Assembly (NCBI GenBank): GCA_902729315.2
Contig: LR746266.1
Coordinates: forward strand, 563,001 to 627,000
Direction: 5' to 3'
Source: Spirodela intermedia
Lineage: Eukaryota; Streptophyta; Magnoliopsida; Alismatales; Araceae
Length of the DNA stretch: 64,000 nucleotides
The first letter of the stretch is position 1. Each line of letters opens with the position of its first letter. The translations under genes were made by a program, and so were the position numbers. The notes under the pieces were generated by a model. That model saw only the letters and a list, made by a program, of their open reading frames with translations, had not been told where the DNA came from and made no database searches. Of this stretch, positions 23,594-34,705 are shown in pieces.

Positions 23594-26520
23594 ATGGCGG
23601 CGAAGCGATCTGCGTGGCTTCTCTTCCCGCTCCTGTCCATCTCCTTCGTCTCCCTCGTGGTGGTGGTGGTGGTGGTCCGATTCTCGGGGCAGTGGGCGGC
23701 GAGGCCGATGCAGTTCCCCGGCGCCGCCGGCCTCGACGATCCCTCGCCCCCGGCTCCGCGGATTGCCTATTTCATATCGGGATCGGACGGCGACGGGCAC
23801 CGGATCCTGCGGCTTCTCCGGGCGGTGTACCATCCGAGGAACCAGTATCTGCTCCATCTCGACCTGCGAGCGTCGCATCGGCAGCGGGAAGACCTTGTTT
23901 CTGCCGTTCGGTCCGTGGATTCCTTCGTGGCCTCTGGGAATGTGAATGTGGTAGGGAAGGCGGATTATGCCAATCGCGAGGGTTCCACCGCGATTGCATC
24001 TGTTCTCCACGGGGCCGCCGTGCTCCTCAAGCATAGCAAAGCGTGGGACTGGTTCGTCAATCTCGCCGCCTCAGATTACCCTTTAATTACTCAGGACGGT
24101 AAAATGCGCTTCTCTTTTTCCGTTGGCTACACTCTTCCCCTACCGGCTTTAATTTCTTACGAATCAGAGAAATGACCATGTGTATGGGGACGCTATCATG
24201 TGGTTGTCTCGTGGTATGGATACATCTTCAAAGTCGCCGCTAGCTGATCATCGGGCCTGTTAATCGTGTGTTATTTGACATAATTATTCAAAACAACAGA
24301 AACATTGTATATTTGAAGTTAAAGCTCACTCAGGTTGCGCAGAAACCAAAAGTTCTCTATCCCAGCGAAACTAGGGATTTCGTTTGCCCGAAGAGTTGGT
24401 CATAACATTCTGTTTTCTACCTATATTTTGTCACACAGGGGACGAGATCTGCACAGAAGGAATGGAGAATGTGCGTTCAAAGCTGTATAAAACGATTAAG
24501 CAGCTTGAGTGAAAGAATGTGAAACATTAAACTGAACATTGCGATTTCCAAATATGAAATTTTCAGAAGGCAATACTTTGTTCCATATAATAGGTCACCA
24601 GATATTTTTCAAAATTCCACGACCAAATGCTATCATTTTTTGCTTGTAGTGGTCGCCTCCATGCTTGTTTTTTCGCTGCCGTATTGGTTTCTAGCTTCAG
24701 TTACAATAACAAGTTTTCACTTGCCTGTTGATTACAGATCTTCTTCATGTGCTCTCATTTTTGCCAAGGGATATAAACTTTATTCAATGTAGTGACAAGA
24801 TTGGTTGGAAAGAGTAAGCTATTTGAACTGTAACACTTCTCCACTCTCCATTATTTTCCTTTGCACGCTAGGTTGGACTGTCATGACATTTTTTTGGGAA
24901 ATTATTGGCTAATTTCAGATCACGAAGAATACGATCAATTGTTGTTGATCCCGGAATTTATCTTGCTGCAAAGAGGGACATATTCATTGGCACCCAAAAG
25001 CGTCCAATTCCCACTTCATACAGATTTGCTACAGGTGTGAATGATTATCATGCTGTTGCCAATATGAATTTTATTTTGTTAATTCTGTCAGAAGGTGCTG
25101 TAGAATAAGTAAATAATGTAGCCCATATCAATCCAAGTTAAGTAGATTTAGCTTGATCGAAGCTGGAACAGAATCAGATTGGTCTGATTTGCTGATTCAA
25201 GGGAAGGGAAGCTGGTGTTATATCGATACCCACTTAATCTGGGTTGTTTCGTCTGATTCTGTGCGTATGATCACCAGTCTTAGCTAGACTATTTAGGTCG
25301 ATTCCACATACCCTGTATTAAAAAGCTTGTCTGAATGTTACTCCCACAACATTCTATGTTGGTGCTTGATAAACAAATTAGCAAATCACAAATTCTCAGT
25401 CATGTAAACCATCAATGAAGAAACGGTGATTCTAGCTGATAGCACCTGGTCTGACTCTGTCAAAGGAGAGCAGGAGTCCCGCGGAAACTATACAACTGAA
25501 AGATGATAGATTTCCTTATATATCTCCATAAAGCCCTCAGAAGGCTTGTGCCCTAGTTTCCAATGTTGGATTAATATGCATCATCATCTGGTAAGTTGAG
25601 GGTGGAATGTCCTAAGATTGATTTCTCTTAGCAGTAGACCCATCCCTGTGATGATTGCTGCAGGCACCGGAATGTGGTTTGCAATGGACCAGAAAAACCG
25701 TCTACTTCATGCTATTAAGTAGACAATCTTGAACACCATGCTCGTAATTCCAGCCAGTAGAATCCCGGATCCGAATCCGAGTCAGAATCAGAGCTTCTAT
25801 GGTTCAGCATATGAGAAATTCTTTTAATGAATTCGCGAGATTCTGCATTTATTGATATTTGCCCAGATAAAAATCGACCGATGTTTCTATCTAGCTTCCT
25901 TCACTGATAATAAATAGTGTTCATCCATCTGGATCCCAGCTTCTCCTCCCGCGCTCTCTCAGGTATTTATCTGTTTTTTTTGTTCTTGATTGTGACACGA
26001 TCACGCAGGGTCTCCGTTCGTGATCCTCAGCCGCAAGTTCGTCCAGTTCGCCATCCTGGGATGGGACAACCTTCCGAGGACCCTCCTGATGTACTTCTCC
26101 AACATGAGGTCCCCCCAGCGGGGCTACTTCCACACCCTGGCCATCAACTCCAAGGAGTTCTGCGACACCGTCGTCGCCTCCGACCTCCGCTTCGGCTCGG
26201 GGGCAGCGGCGGAGGAGGAGTTGCCCTCGCCGGCGGACTTGGGCGCGATGCTCGGAAGCGGCGCCGCCTTCGCTGGGGGGTTCCGGCCGAGGGATTCGCT
26301 TTTGGACAGGATCGACGCCGCCGCGCTGCGCCGCCGCTGGGGGCGGGTGACGCCCGGCGGGTGGTGTGTGGGCGACGGTGGGTGGTGGAGCGACCCGTGC
26401 AGCGCCTGGGGGGACGCCGACGTTCTGAGGCCGGGCCCAGGGGCGAGGAGGTTCGAGAAGTTCCTGGTTCGCTTGATGGGCAATACCTCGGTTTGGACCA
26501 GCCCCTGCGGTCCTCTTTGA
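23594..26520 (+). CDS. GT14-family glycosyltransferase (beta-glucuronosyltransferase-like, GlcAT14)
   Basis: The family (core-2/I-branching domain) includes plant Golgi enzymes that add glucuronic acid to arabinogalactan-protein glycans. The exons 23594-24098, 24738-24813, 24919-25034 and 26009-26520 join in phase to 402 codons, a usual length. The protein is type II. A short basic N-terminus is followed by a hydrophobic anchor at about residues 8-28 that includes eight consecutive Val encoded by GTG repeats. Domain motifs visible are RIAYFISG, DYANREGSTAIASVLHGAA, FVNLAASDYPL, INFIQCSDKIGWKE, IVVDPGIYLAAK, GWDNLPRTLLMYFSNM and GYFHT. A Cys- and Trp-rich C-terminal section follows. Pieces of exons 3 and 4 reappear at 8783-8939. 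The exact substrate is inferred from the family. Confidence 0.9.
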
Positions 26521-27838
26521 AACGAGTCCACGCCGTATCTCTGATGCTGAGCCCCCGTTTCCTTCCTCCTATAATTTTCCAGCCAGAGGCGCTCATCACC
26601 TAATTTTTGTGTGCTCTGTCTCTCTCTCTCTCTCTATGTTATAGGAGAGGAGCCCTACTCGGAGAGTAAGAGAGAGAAAGAGAGAGATCCGGGTTGTCAA
26701 GCGTCATGAAAACTGGGAGCAACTCCCAGGACACTCAACCTCTTCACATTTCTTCCGACAAGGGTGATATGTACTTAAGTAGGTTCCACTCCACCGCAAA
26801 GAGAGATATTGACACATGCAACGTAGCATTAATGGCATCGTTTTCTGTGTGTGTGCGTGAAAGAGAGAGAGAGAGGTCTCTCCACTATGACGACGGGTCC
26901 ACTAAGAAATATTGATACTTGATTCTATCGAAAAGTCAATAGAGCCCTGGGTCATCAGATAGCATTAAAGAGAGTTTTCCATACCATCAGCTCAACACAG
27001 GTCAATCAACAACACTGCAAAAGATTTTGCTTACTACATCAACGCATGCAAGCAACGGTTCTGCTGGGAGTTCAAATATTAAGACTCATACCCTTTATTG
27101 GGTCGCTCTTGGCCAGTCCCATCCACTAGATTCTGGCTAATATCTATGGTTTTCAATACACACCTTATGCCATCTGCATTACCATGTTTGAAGCACCAAA
27201 CGATCCAAGCAAATGTACAGTGATACTCGTCATGCATATAAGACTTGTAAGGGAACCAGAGAGAGAAAAATAACCTTTGGACCGATCGCGATCGAAGAAG
27301 GCTTCCTGTTAAAACCGGGTAGCAGAAAGCTACTTGTCACAGAGTAAGAACACGTTGAATTATTGACAGCATAACCAGTCGAGTCAGGTGACGATCAGTA
27401 TCGTCATCTGCAATCAAGTGACACATCTCACACATGCTTTCGAATATCAGAAACATAGTTGCCACATGAAACTTGCCCTAAATTGGTTCAGAGGAATATG
27501 TATACGCCAGAAGAACTATGGGTGTGATCGTTCTTTCCCAGACGTTCTTGTGGGTAACAACACCCATGACTGTAAGAAACCCAGACCACCTTCAGAAAGA
27601 AGTTGAAGAAACACCATCGATGGCGACCAAGCCCCTTTCAAACGCACATTGGGATCTCTTTGTCAGCTGAGTAGGGTTGTGAAATTTGGGGTACATAGAG
27701 CAAGTTAGAAAGGTTAGATGGAATGCATGACGGTGAAAAAGTAGGTGTAACCATGACAATCTGAGCAACGACATCTAGGAACAGAAGCTAGGGAAAGGTA
27801 GAAAAGTTGAGATGGCAGGCCTATTCCATAGAACTTCA
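26521..27838. other. Intergenic region between convergent GT14 and MKP1-like genes
   Basis: No coding sequence is recognised. The stretch holds 3' untranslated DNA of both convergent genes and short CT/GA microsatellites (26617-26634, 26667-26685 and 26860-26874). Confidence 0.5.
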
Positions 27839-29317
27839 TTATACAGCGTCGGTTTCTTTCATGAGAGCAGAATCAGAGTACACCCTGCACATGACCGCTC
27901 TTGAATTCTTCATTACACCGGATATGGACTTGCTGCTCAATATATTCCAATCACTTTCTCTGGCAGGAATGTGTGTTTCATGGCCACCGATGGATAGGGA
28001 AAATGGTGGGACGATGCCTCCTCTAATTGCTTGAAGAAATAGTTCAAAATCTGCATCGTATGACTTCACTTTTCGCTTACCAGGATCATCAATCTTAATT
28101 GTTAAATCCGCCTGGTCCTCGTGAACCTTCACAGTATTCTTCAAGGTATTTGGTGCATTAGAGAGAGCTTCCCAGAACTGTGATGACTCTTTCCCCTCCT
28201 CAACTGTTACTATGGGGCCCTGCGCACCTTCATATCGAACGACCTGATATGCTGCTGCTTTTGCATCCCTCGCCATCTCTGGTTCACAATTCTTACCGAT
28301 CCACACGAATATGGAAGAAAATATACGAATGATGAATGCCCCTCTGGAATCCAAAGCTGAAGGAGAGGGCTCACTCAATATCTTTGGCACGAGATGGAGT
28401 GGATCGTATTCAGAATGAGGAGCCATCCGGTACATTCTTACCAATGATTTCGGACTAAGAGGGTCTGCATGGACTCTCTTCTGGCACTGCATCAACTGAC
28501 ATGCAAAACCCACGTTGGGGTTTGCGATCCCCCTTGCAGACTTCACCAGCTTGAAGGCATCCTCAAAACTCTGCCCCTTCCTCCACATGAGGTATGCAAT
28601 AACGAGCGAGGTGGACCTGGACACACCCTGACAACAGTGGACGAAGACCCTACCTCCATGTTCCCTCACATCCTCGAAGTAGTCAAATACATCATACAGT
28701 ATGCTCGTGATGTCCTCCGTGGGGCTATCTTTCAACCAGAGGGTTTTGTATACAAAGTCCGACTTGAAGTACTCGGGACAGTAATTACCCACACAGTTAA
28801 GGATATGAGTTATACCGTTTTGACGGAGGATTTCACGGTTGCGGGCTACCGCATCGCCCCCAAGATAAATGTGGTCGGCCACCTTAGAGCATTCCTTGTC
28901 GAAGCATGTGATCCGATCTCTCATTCTTTGTGCCCGAAGCGACGAGAGATCAAGCTTCAACCCATCACCGGGCTTGCTAGCACTGGACGTCCCATTTGGC
29001 GTAAAGGGCTGAGACCACTCTCCAACATCATCGGAACCGGCAACAGGCCACTCATCCAGGCTCCGCCGAGCGATGCTGAGTGGGGGTAAGCAGGACCTCG
29101 GCTTGCTGTTCTGCTGGGATCTAGGAAGTCGAAGGGATCGGTCACCGGATTCATTGTGCACCGTAGCTGCGGCGTAGCACCGGTTACTTGCATCGTGTTC
29201 GCTGCCCCAGGAAACGGACCAAGAAGCGGACCTCCTGTAGATTTTTTGCGGTACAGGCGGCGGGCCACCTGTTGAGGCAGCAGCAGCACCACCGCCACCA
29301 TCCTCGTTACCACTCAT
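27839..29317 (-). CDS. MKP1: MKP1-type dual-specificity MAP kinase phosphatase
   Basis: Dual-specificity phosphatases of the MKP1 class dephosphorylate the activation loop of stress MAP kinases. The 492-codon frame is open without introns. The order is a Ser/Gly-rich N-terminus, a DSP catalytic domain at about residues 140-285 with signature HCCQGVSRS (Cys/Arg of HCx5R at about 228-234), the AYLMWRKGQS helix, and a gelsolin-like segment at about 305-410 (RIFSSIFVWIGKNCEP). A VPPFSLSIGG region follows and the frame ends KETDAV. The family's best-known member is nearly 300 residues longer, with a Ser-rich C-terminus (calmodulin-binding in some) that is missing here. Whether this is a short paralogue or a truncation cannot be told. 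It is divergent from the MTP gene, with about 1.9 kb between starts. Confidence 0.9.
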   Translation of the reverse strand: MSGNEDGGGGAAAASTGGPPPVPQKIYRRSASWSVSWGSEHDASNRCYAAATVHNESGDRSLRLPRSQQNSKPRSCLPPLSIARRSLDEWPVAGSDDVGEWSQPFTPNGTSSASKPGDGLKLDLSSLRAQRMRDRITCFDKECSKVADHIYLGGDAVARNREILRQNGITHILNCVGNYCPEYFKSDFVYKTLWLKDSPTEDITSILYDVFDYFEDVREHGGRVFVHCCQGVSRSTSLVIAYLMWRKGQSFEDAFKLVKSARGIANPNVGFACQLMQCQKRVHADPLSPKSLVRMYRMAPHSEYDPLHLVPKILSEPSPSALDSRGAFIIRIFSSIFVWIGKNCEPEMARDAKAAAYQVVRYEGAQGPIVTVEEGKESSQFWEALSNAPNTLKNTVKVHEDQADLTIKIDDPGKRKVKSYDADFELFLQAIRGGIVPPFSLSIGGHETHIPARESDWNILSSKSISGVMKNSRAVMCRVYSDSALMKETDAV

Positions 29318-31186
29318 CGCCAGAATCAGTTCCTTCCAACATCCACAAACCCCATTTTCCTGCCTGCTTCAGAGAACCGAACCCACGGTTCAACCTAAGC
29401 AGCATCAGGCTGACGCGAAAAAATATACATCTCAACGAACGAATATAATCTAAAATCGAGAACAGATCAAGCTCTTCCCGTCGCCGAGCAGAACAAGCTC
29501 GAACTCGTTTCTTCCCTGATGCTGTTTGCACATATGACCAATCGGTAAATACAACTAAACATCAAGAAACATCAGATCTTACGATTCCCAGAATGAGTGA
29601 CGGCGGCGAATCTCAGATCTAAATAAGGCCGCGGGAGAACGATGACTGACAGAGAGCTCGACGGCCAGATGATCAAAAACCCTAGCAAAGGAGGAACCAA
29701 GGACGACGACGAAGTAAGATTGTTCTACGGGGCGTCTAAATAGGGGAATCGATCCTTCGCGCTACAACTACCGAGGCAGCGAGCAGAAACGAGCTTTCTA
29801 GAGCCGCACGTGCGGAGTCAAGATTCTGGTGAGGCCCGTGCCAGACATCTGGGCTGTCGACGCCAAACGTTGACCCATCGGACGGCTGAGAGGGATTCTG
29901 TATGGCGTCGAACAGGCGCAACGGTCAAACAACGACGACGACTAGGAAGACGGGGAGGCGGCGTCCGGTCCCAGGGACGAGCTGGAACTCGGCCCACTAA
30001 TTTTTAAAAAGAGATTCGGGCATTTCAATAATTGAATATTCGAACTGAATATCGAAAAAATGAACAAGTGTGAGGAAACGTAAACGAAAATCAATTTTTT
30101 ACACACGAAAATAAGCATGAAAATAAGCTTTGCTCAATGGCAAACTTATTTTTCATATTAAAAGTAAATAATCTATAAAAAAAAATTACGAGCGTATGAT
30201 GCATGGATGCCTTTTTTATTTTTTTATTTTTTTATGAAATGATAGGGACTTTAGCGTTGACCCCTTTATTCTTCATATAATAAGGCTAGTCATTTTTCCA
30301 CGAGTTTGTACTTCCTGAGATGTAGGGGTCAACCTTTTTTTTTTCCTTTTTCCGTTGACTTCTACCCTTTTACTCTCATTTTTTTGGATTAAAAATTTAA
30401 TAAATATTATGAGCCTATTGGATAATTTAAAAGAGTATTTGAAACTTTAAATAGAAAATGGACTAAAAATAGATGAGTCAATAAATGGGAAATGAAATAT
30501 AAAGTATTTAACACTATTGAGTATATTTTTACTATTATATTAAATTTACTGAAATAAAATTAAATTCTGGTATGATATCAGCGGTAATCAGATCAAGCCC
30601 GATAAATTGGGCCACTAGAAGAAGCTCGAGAAAAATATTATATAATTAAAAAAAACTAATTTTAATAATTATTTTAACATTACATTTTATTGTATATAAA
30701 ACATGTAAACTACGGTTTAATATTCAAAGGCAAATCTAGACCCACATCTAACCAGAAAAATATTAGCTTTTTTTATCCTTTCTATTAATTATTAAAAAGT
30801 GAGTTCGATATTTACGTATAGTGTGCATAGTTTTACCAAGGTATAAAATATTTAATTCCTATTTATTCCCCGTCCCTGTCCAACCAGGCCCAGAGAATAA
30901 TTAATATATAATACTACCGAGAGTGTGCCTCAAGTGGGCGGGAAAGGGGATTCCACGATATCGTTTCCTTTCCTTTTATGGAACCGGGGGCCGTACGGTC
31001 TGGTTTCCCCGGTTTTGAAATCCGAGAGCGCTGTTCCAAGAGGATCCGACAGGGGAGAGGTGTGCGGAGCTCTCGAGCTTACTTGGGAATGATCGGATCC
31101 CCACGACTCCGCGCTCCATGACCAGGCGAGGAAGGCCGTGAAGGCGGCGGCGACTGCGGAGGACGGTCTATTCTTTCTGGTGGGGA
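29318..31186. other. Divergent intergenic region (MKP1-like leftward, MTP rightward)
   Basis: Positions 29318-29720 are probably the MKP1-like 5' leader. Positions 30010-30900 are AT-rich with no gene. A perfect 10-bp inverted pair GTTGACCCCT / AGGGGTCAAC at 30256-30265 and 30324-30333 encloses 58 bp and could be a tiny inverted-repeat element. Positions 30930-31186 become GC-rich and are the likely MTP promoter and leader. Confidence 0.45.
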
Positions 31187-34100
31187 ATGATGGGGGATCC
31201 CGGTGGCCTCGGCGGGAGTGGGGGTGGAGATGGAGCGGAGCTACTGCTCTTGCCGGAGTCCGGCGAGAGGAAGCTTCCCTGGCGGTTGAACTTCGAGGGA
31301 TTCCAGCGGTCTGAGCCGGCGCAGGAGAAGCACGCGCGTGGGCTCCATTACTGCCTCGGTGTCGTAGGTCTGAATCTTGCTGTCTCTCTTCGGGTATCCG
31401 TCGTCAATCGTCTTTGAGCACCCACCGGATGAACTCTTGTTCTGACATGAGACTTCAGCGAGTGTACCTTCGTTGTCTTTAGTCGTCGAGATTCTGTTTT
31501 CTTTCTATTCCAGCCGTTTCTCGATTATGATTCTGTCTCGCCGTTGCCGGCGTGTACTCTGTGACAGTTCTTTTGTTGGCACGATCACGAAACCTGGTTT
31601 TCGTCCACGTGCTCGTGTTAAACTATTCATCATAAAAAAAAAACGTTTTAAAACTGCTCGTGTTGCTACTATTGATTTGCATGCTAAATTGCATCGTGAA
31701 TGTTGGTAAGGAAATGTATCCGATTGTATCTGATCGGGCCTAACGCTGAGTAAACTGGCCGATCCTGAGTTCTGGCCTCTCTTCTAAGTTTTCTATCACG
31801 CACAGGCCGTTTCAATGAAAAATTACTAGTCTACTTAATATAGTGGAATAGGTGGATAACCAATTAAGCATTTGGATAATTAAATTAGGAGACATAGACA
31901 TACAACCGAACATTCTGTTCGTAAATCAAATGAGAGACAATCATTTCCGAATTCATTTCTCGGATTTTTTTTGTGTGCGCAAATTTTCCATGTTTCGTGT
32001 ACAGCTGTTATGTTTTTCTATTGAATGCTGGCGAGCTTCGCCTGTATAAATATAATTCATCACAGAAGCCTTGGACGATATGATCTAAAGCTACTCGCTT
32101 GAAAATTAGGAGGTGCAGATCGCATTAAAGACTATTATCGGCAGCAAGTGGAGATGTTGGAGGGATTTTCTGAAATGGACATCTTAGCCGATCGAGGGTT
32201 TATTCCCGGAATATCTAAGGTTTGCGACATTTTGACGTTGTTGCCTTCCCCTATTGGAAAATTCATCGATCAACTGACAGAGAGCACTTTTTCAATGTGT
32301 TCTCGCGTTTTTTTTCTATAACATGATTCTGATTCTTTTTCTAGGAGGAAAAAGAAAATACTGCAAGAAGTGAGGGTGCTGCAATATGGATTTCAAATAT
32401 AGCAAACATGGTTCTCTTTGCAGCAAAAGTTTATGGCTCTATCAGGAGCGGATCTTTGGCGGTCATAGCATCCACATTGGATTCTCTTCTTGATCTCTTA
32501 TCAGGATTTATTCTTTGGTTTACAGCATTGTCTATGCAAACTCCGAATCCTTACCAATACCCAATCGGGAAAAGGCGCATGCAGCCACTGGTAAGTTCAT
32601 TCTTTAATTATTCTGCATGTGGCTGATTTCACTAGCTCATATTTATCATTGTTGAGAGCATCTTTCCAGTCTTCATCATTTTTAGTAATCTTGCCATATG
32701 TATCCTTTATAAACTCGTATCAAGGAATGTTTGTGGGTTTAAGCCTTTGGCTTCAAGTCCAAACATACTTTTTGTACACCATACCAGATGCTTTGATGAA
32801 CATCACCCAAGTTAGACATCACCCAAGTTAGTTCTGGAACAGAAAGAAACTTGAGTCCATTAAGCGAGATCTCAGTAACTCTTTTTCCCATCGGTTTGTA
32901 GAGAATAGTAGATAATATTACTCACCGTAGTTAAGTATATGCAAGCAATCTCATGTGGAAACAACCAATGATACAGTGGGGATTTGATTGTGTGAACATG
33001 GAAATTTTAGTGTTTCAGTTCTGATAGAAATCTGAAAAACGCAGGGAAACTTTTTGTTTTGTTTCGTTGCTTGCGTAATTGATTACAATTATCTTTGGCC
33101 ACACTACAGAGATTCAAATCCATAATGGGTATGGATTTGCAGAATTCAAATTAATGAATTCCAGCCACATGCCCAACTAAGCTGGATATACTGCTCGTGT
33201 GCTCTGGACTTTTGTGTCTCAAAACATAGGGAGAAGATCTGAACTGTACGAAGGACCTATTATGAAATTCATCCGGTTTTTTTACCTTTGGTCTCCTTGA
33301 ACGAGTAATGTTCTGCAAGCTATCATGGCAAACTTTACCGTTTTGGGTAATTTAATTCCACATTTAGGATGAAAACCTAAATTTTTTGTGCAGGGTATAT
33401 TGGTATTCGCCACTGTTATGGCGACGTTGGGTCTACAGATAATACTGGAGTCTGTCCGATCATTAATTTCTGACGTATGGAAGTCTTCCCTCATCTTTAT
33501 TCATTGATTTCATTGATCATCCGTATTAAATATACTTTCTCTGTGATCTGAGTTAGGATGATTCGTTCAGCTTGAATGAGGACCGACTCCGCTGGATCAT
33601 TGACATCATGCTATCAGTGATTCTTGTGAAGCTCGCCCTGGTCATCTACTGCCGTTCATTCACCAACAAGATTGTCAAAGCCTATGCTCAGGACCACTTC
33701 TTTGATGTCGTCACTAACATCATCGGCCTCTTAGCTGCCCTCCTCTCCAGCTATGTGAGACATTGGATCGACCCTGTAGGAGCCATTATTGTAAGCACAT
33801 CCCCTATAACCTTCTTCCTTAATTTATTTTGTCTGAAATTTATCACTGTCGTATGACATGTTGACCGCCTGCTATCACAGCTATCATTGTACACAATCCG
33901 GACCTGGTCAACAACGGTGCTGGAAAATGTCAACTCTCTGGTTGGCTGCACGGCGGCGCCGGATTACCTGCAGAAGCTGACGTATCTGTGCTGGAACCAC
34001 CATGAGGCCATAAAGCACATCGACACTGTCCGAGCCTACACGTTTGGCTCTCACTACTTTGTGGAGGTGGACGTCGTGTTGCCGTCTGAGATGCTGCTGA

Positions 34101-34231
34101 GACAGGCTCACGACATCGGGGAGACCCTGCAGGAGAAACTCGAGTCCCTGCCGGAGATCGAGCGAGCCTTCGTACACCTTGATTACGAGTTCACCCACAG
34201 ACCAGAACACGCCCTTGGGCGACTCTTGTAG
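31187..34231 (+). CDS. Metal tolerance protein, Mn-type cation diffusion facilitator (MTP9/10/11 group)
   Basis: Mn-CDF proteins export Mn2+ from the cytosol into endomembrane compartments in exchange for protons. Exons 31187-31367, 32110-32219, 32345-32590, 33394-33474, 33557-33790 and 33881-34231 join in phase to 400 codons, a normal length. Both Mn-CDF metal-site signatures (DxxxD) are seen: [12 protein letters not shown] in helix 2 and [11 protein letters not shown] in helix 5. The N-terminus has [12 protein letters not shown] and the C-terminal cytoplasmic domain has [19 protein letters not shown]. The helix-3 loop [19 protein letters not shown] is conserved. Sequence features fit the MTP9/10/11 group better than MTP8. 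Two adjacent ATGs (31187 and 31190) are possible starts and I chose the first. Confidence 0.92.
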
Positions 34232-34274
34232 CACAAGGTCAGGGCCTCTCTGGTTCTTCTTCCTCCACCTCATC

Positions 34275-34705
34275 TCCAAATCCATCCGTGGAAAAATATC
34301 TAATTTCCATTTATATTGATTATGGTGTTCAATAATACGAAATAAATCATGCCCTTGAAATATATGTTTGTCTTTTATTTTCACTCATATCGTCAGGTTA
34401 TTTTTTGTCTAATTTTTGTAGTCAGTCTTCGTGACAAAGCTATCAAAACTGCAATGTCAAAATGAAGAATAATTTCTGATTGTTCTTCCTTCTCCTTGTC
34501 TGCCCATCCATCCGTGGAAAAATATGTGATTTCCATTTATATTGATTCTGACGTCCAAAAATACGAATTAAATCATGTCATTGAAATATATTCTGTCGTT
34601 ATTTTCACTCGTATCATCAATTTCTTTGTTCTGTCATCTGTGTTTTTGTAGTCAGTCTTCGTGACGAGGCTATTAAGGCTACAATTTCTGTATGAAGAAC
34701 ACTTT
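34275..34705. repeat. Tandem duplication in the MTP 3' flank
   Basis: Two direct copies of about 200 bp (34275-34470 and 34505-34705) share CCATCCGTGGAAAAATAT, ATTTCCATTTATATTGATT and GTAGTCAGTCTTCGTGAC. They diverge by scattered substitutions. They may offer alternative polyadenylation sites, but no coding is involved. Confidence 0.75.

Noticed and set aside
28469-29089. 206-codon ORF antisense to the MKP1-like gene
   Set aside because: A shadow of the sense coding frame; the peptide shows no domain.
30256-30333. Possible miniature inverted-repeat element with 10-bp ends
   Set aside because: The ends are too short, no target-site duplication is visible, and no second copy is in the window; kept only as a note.
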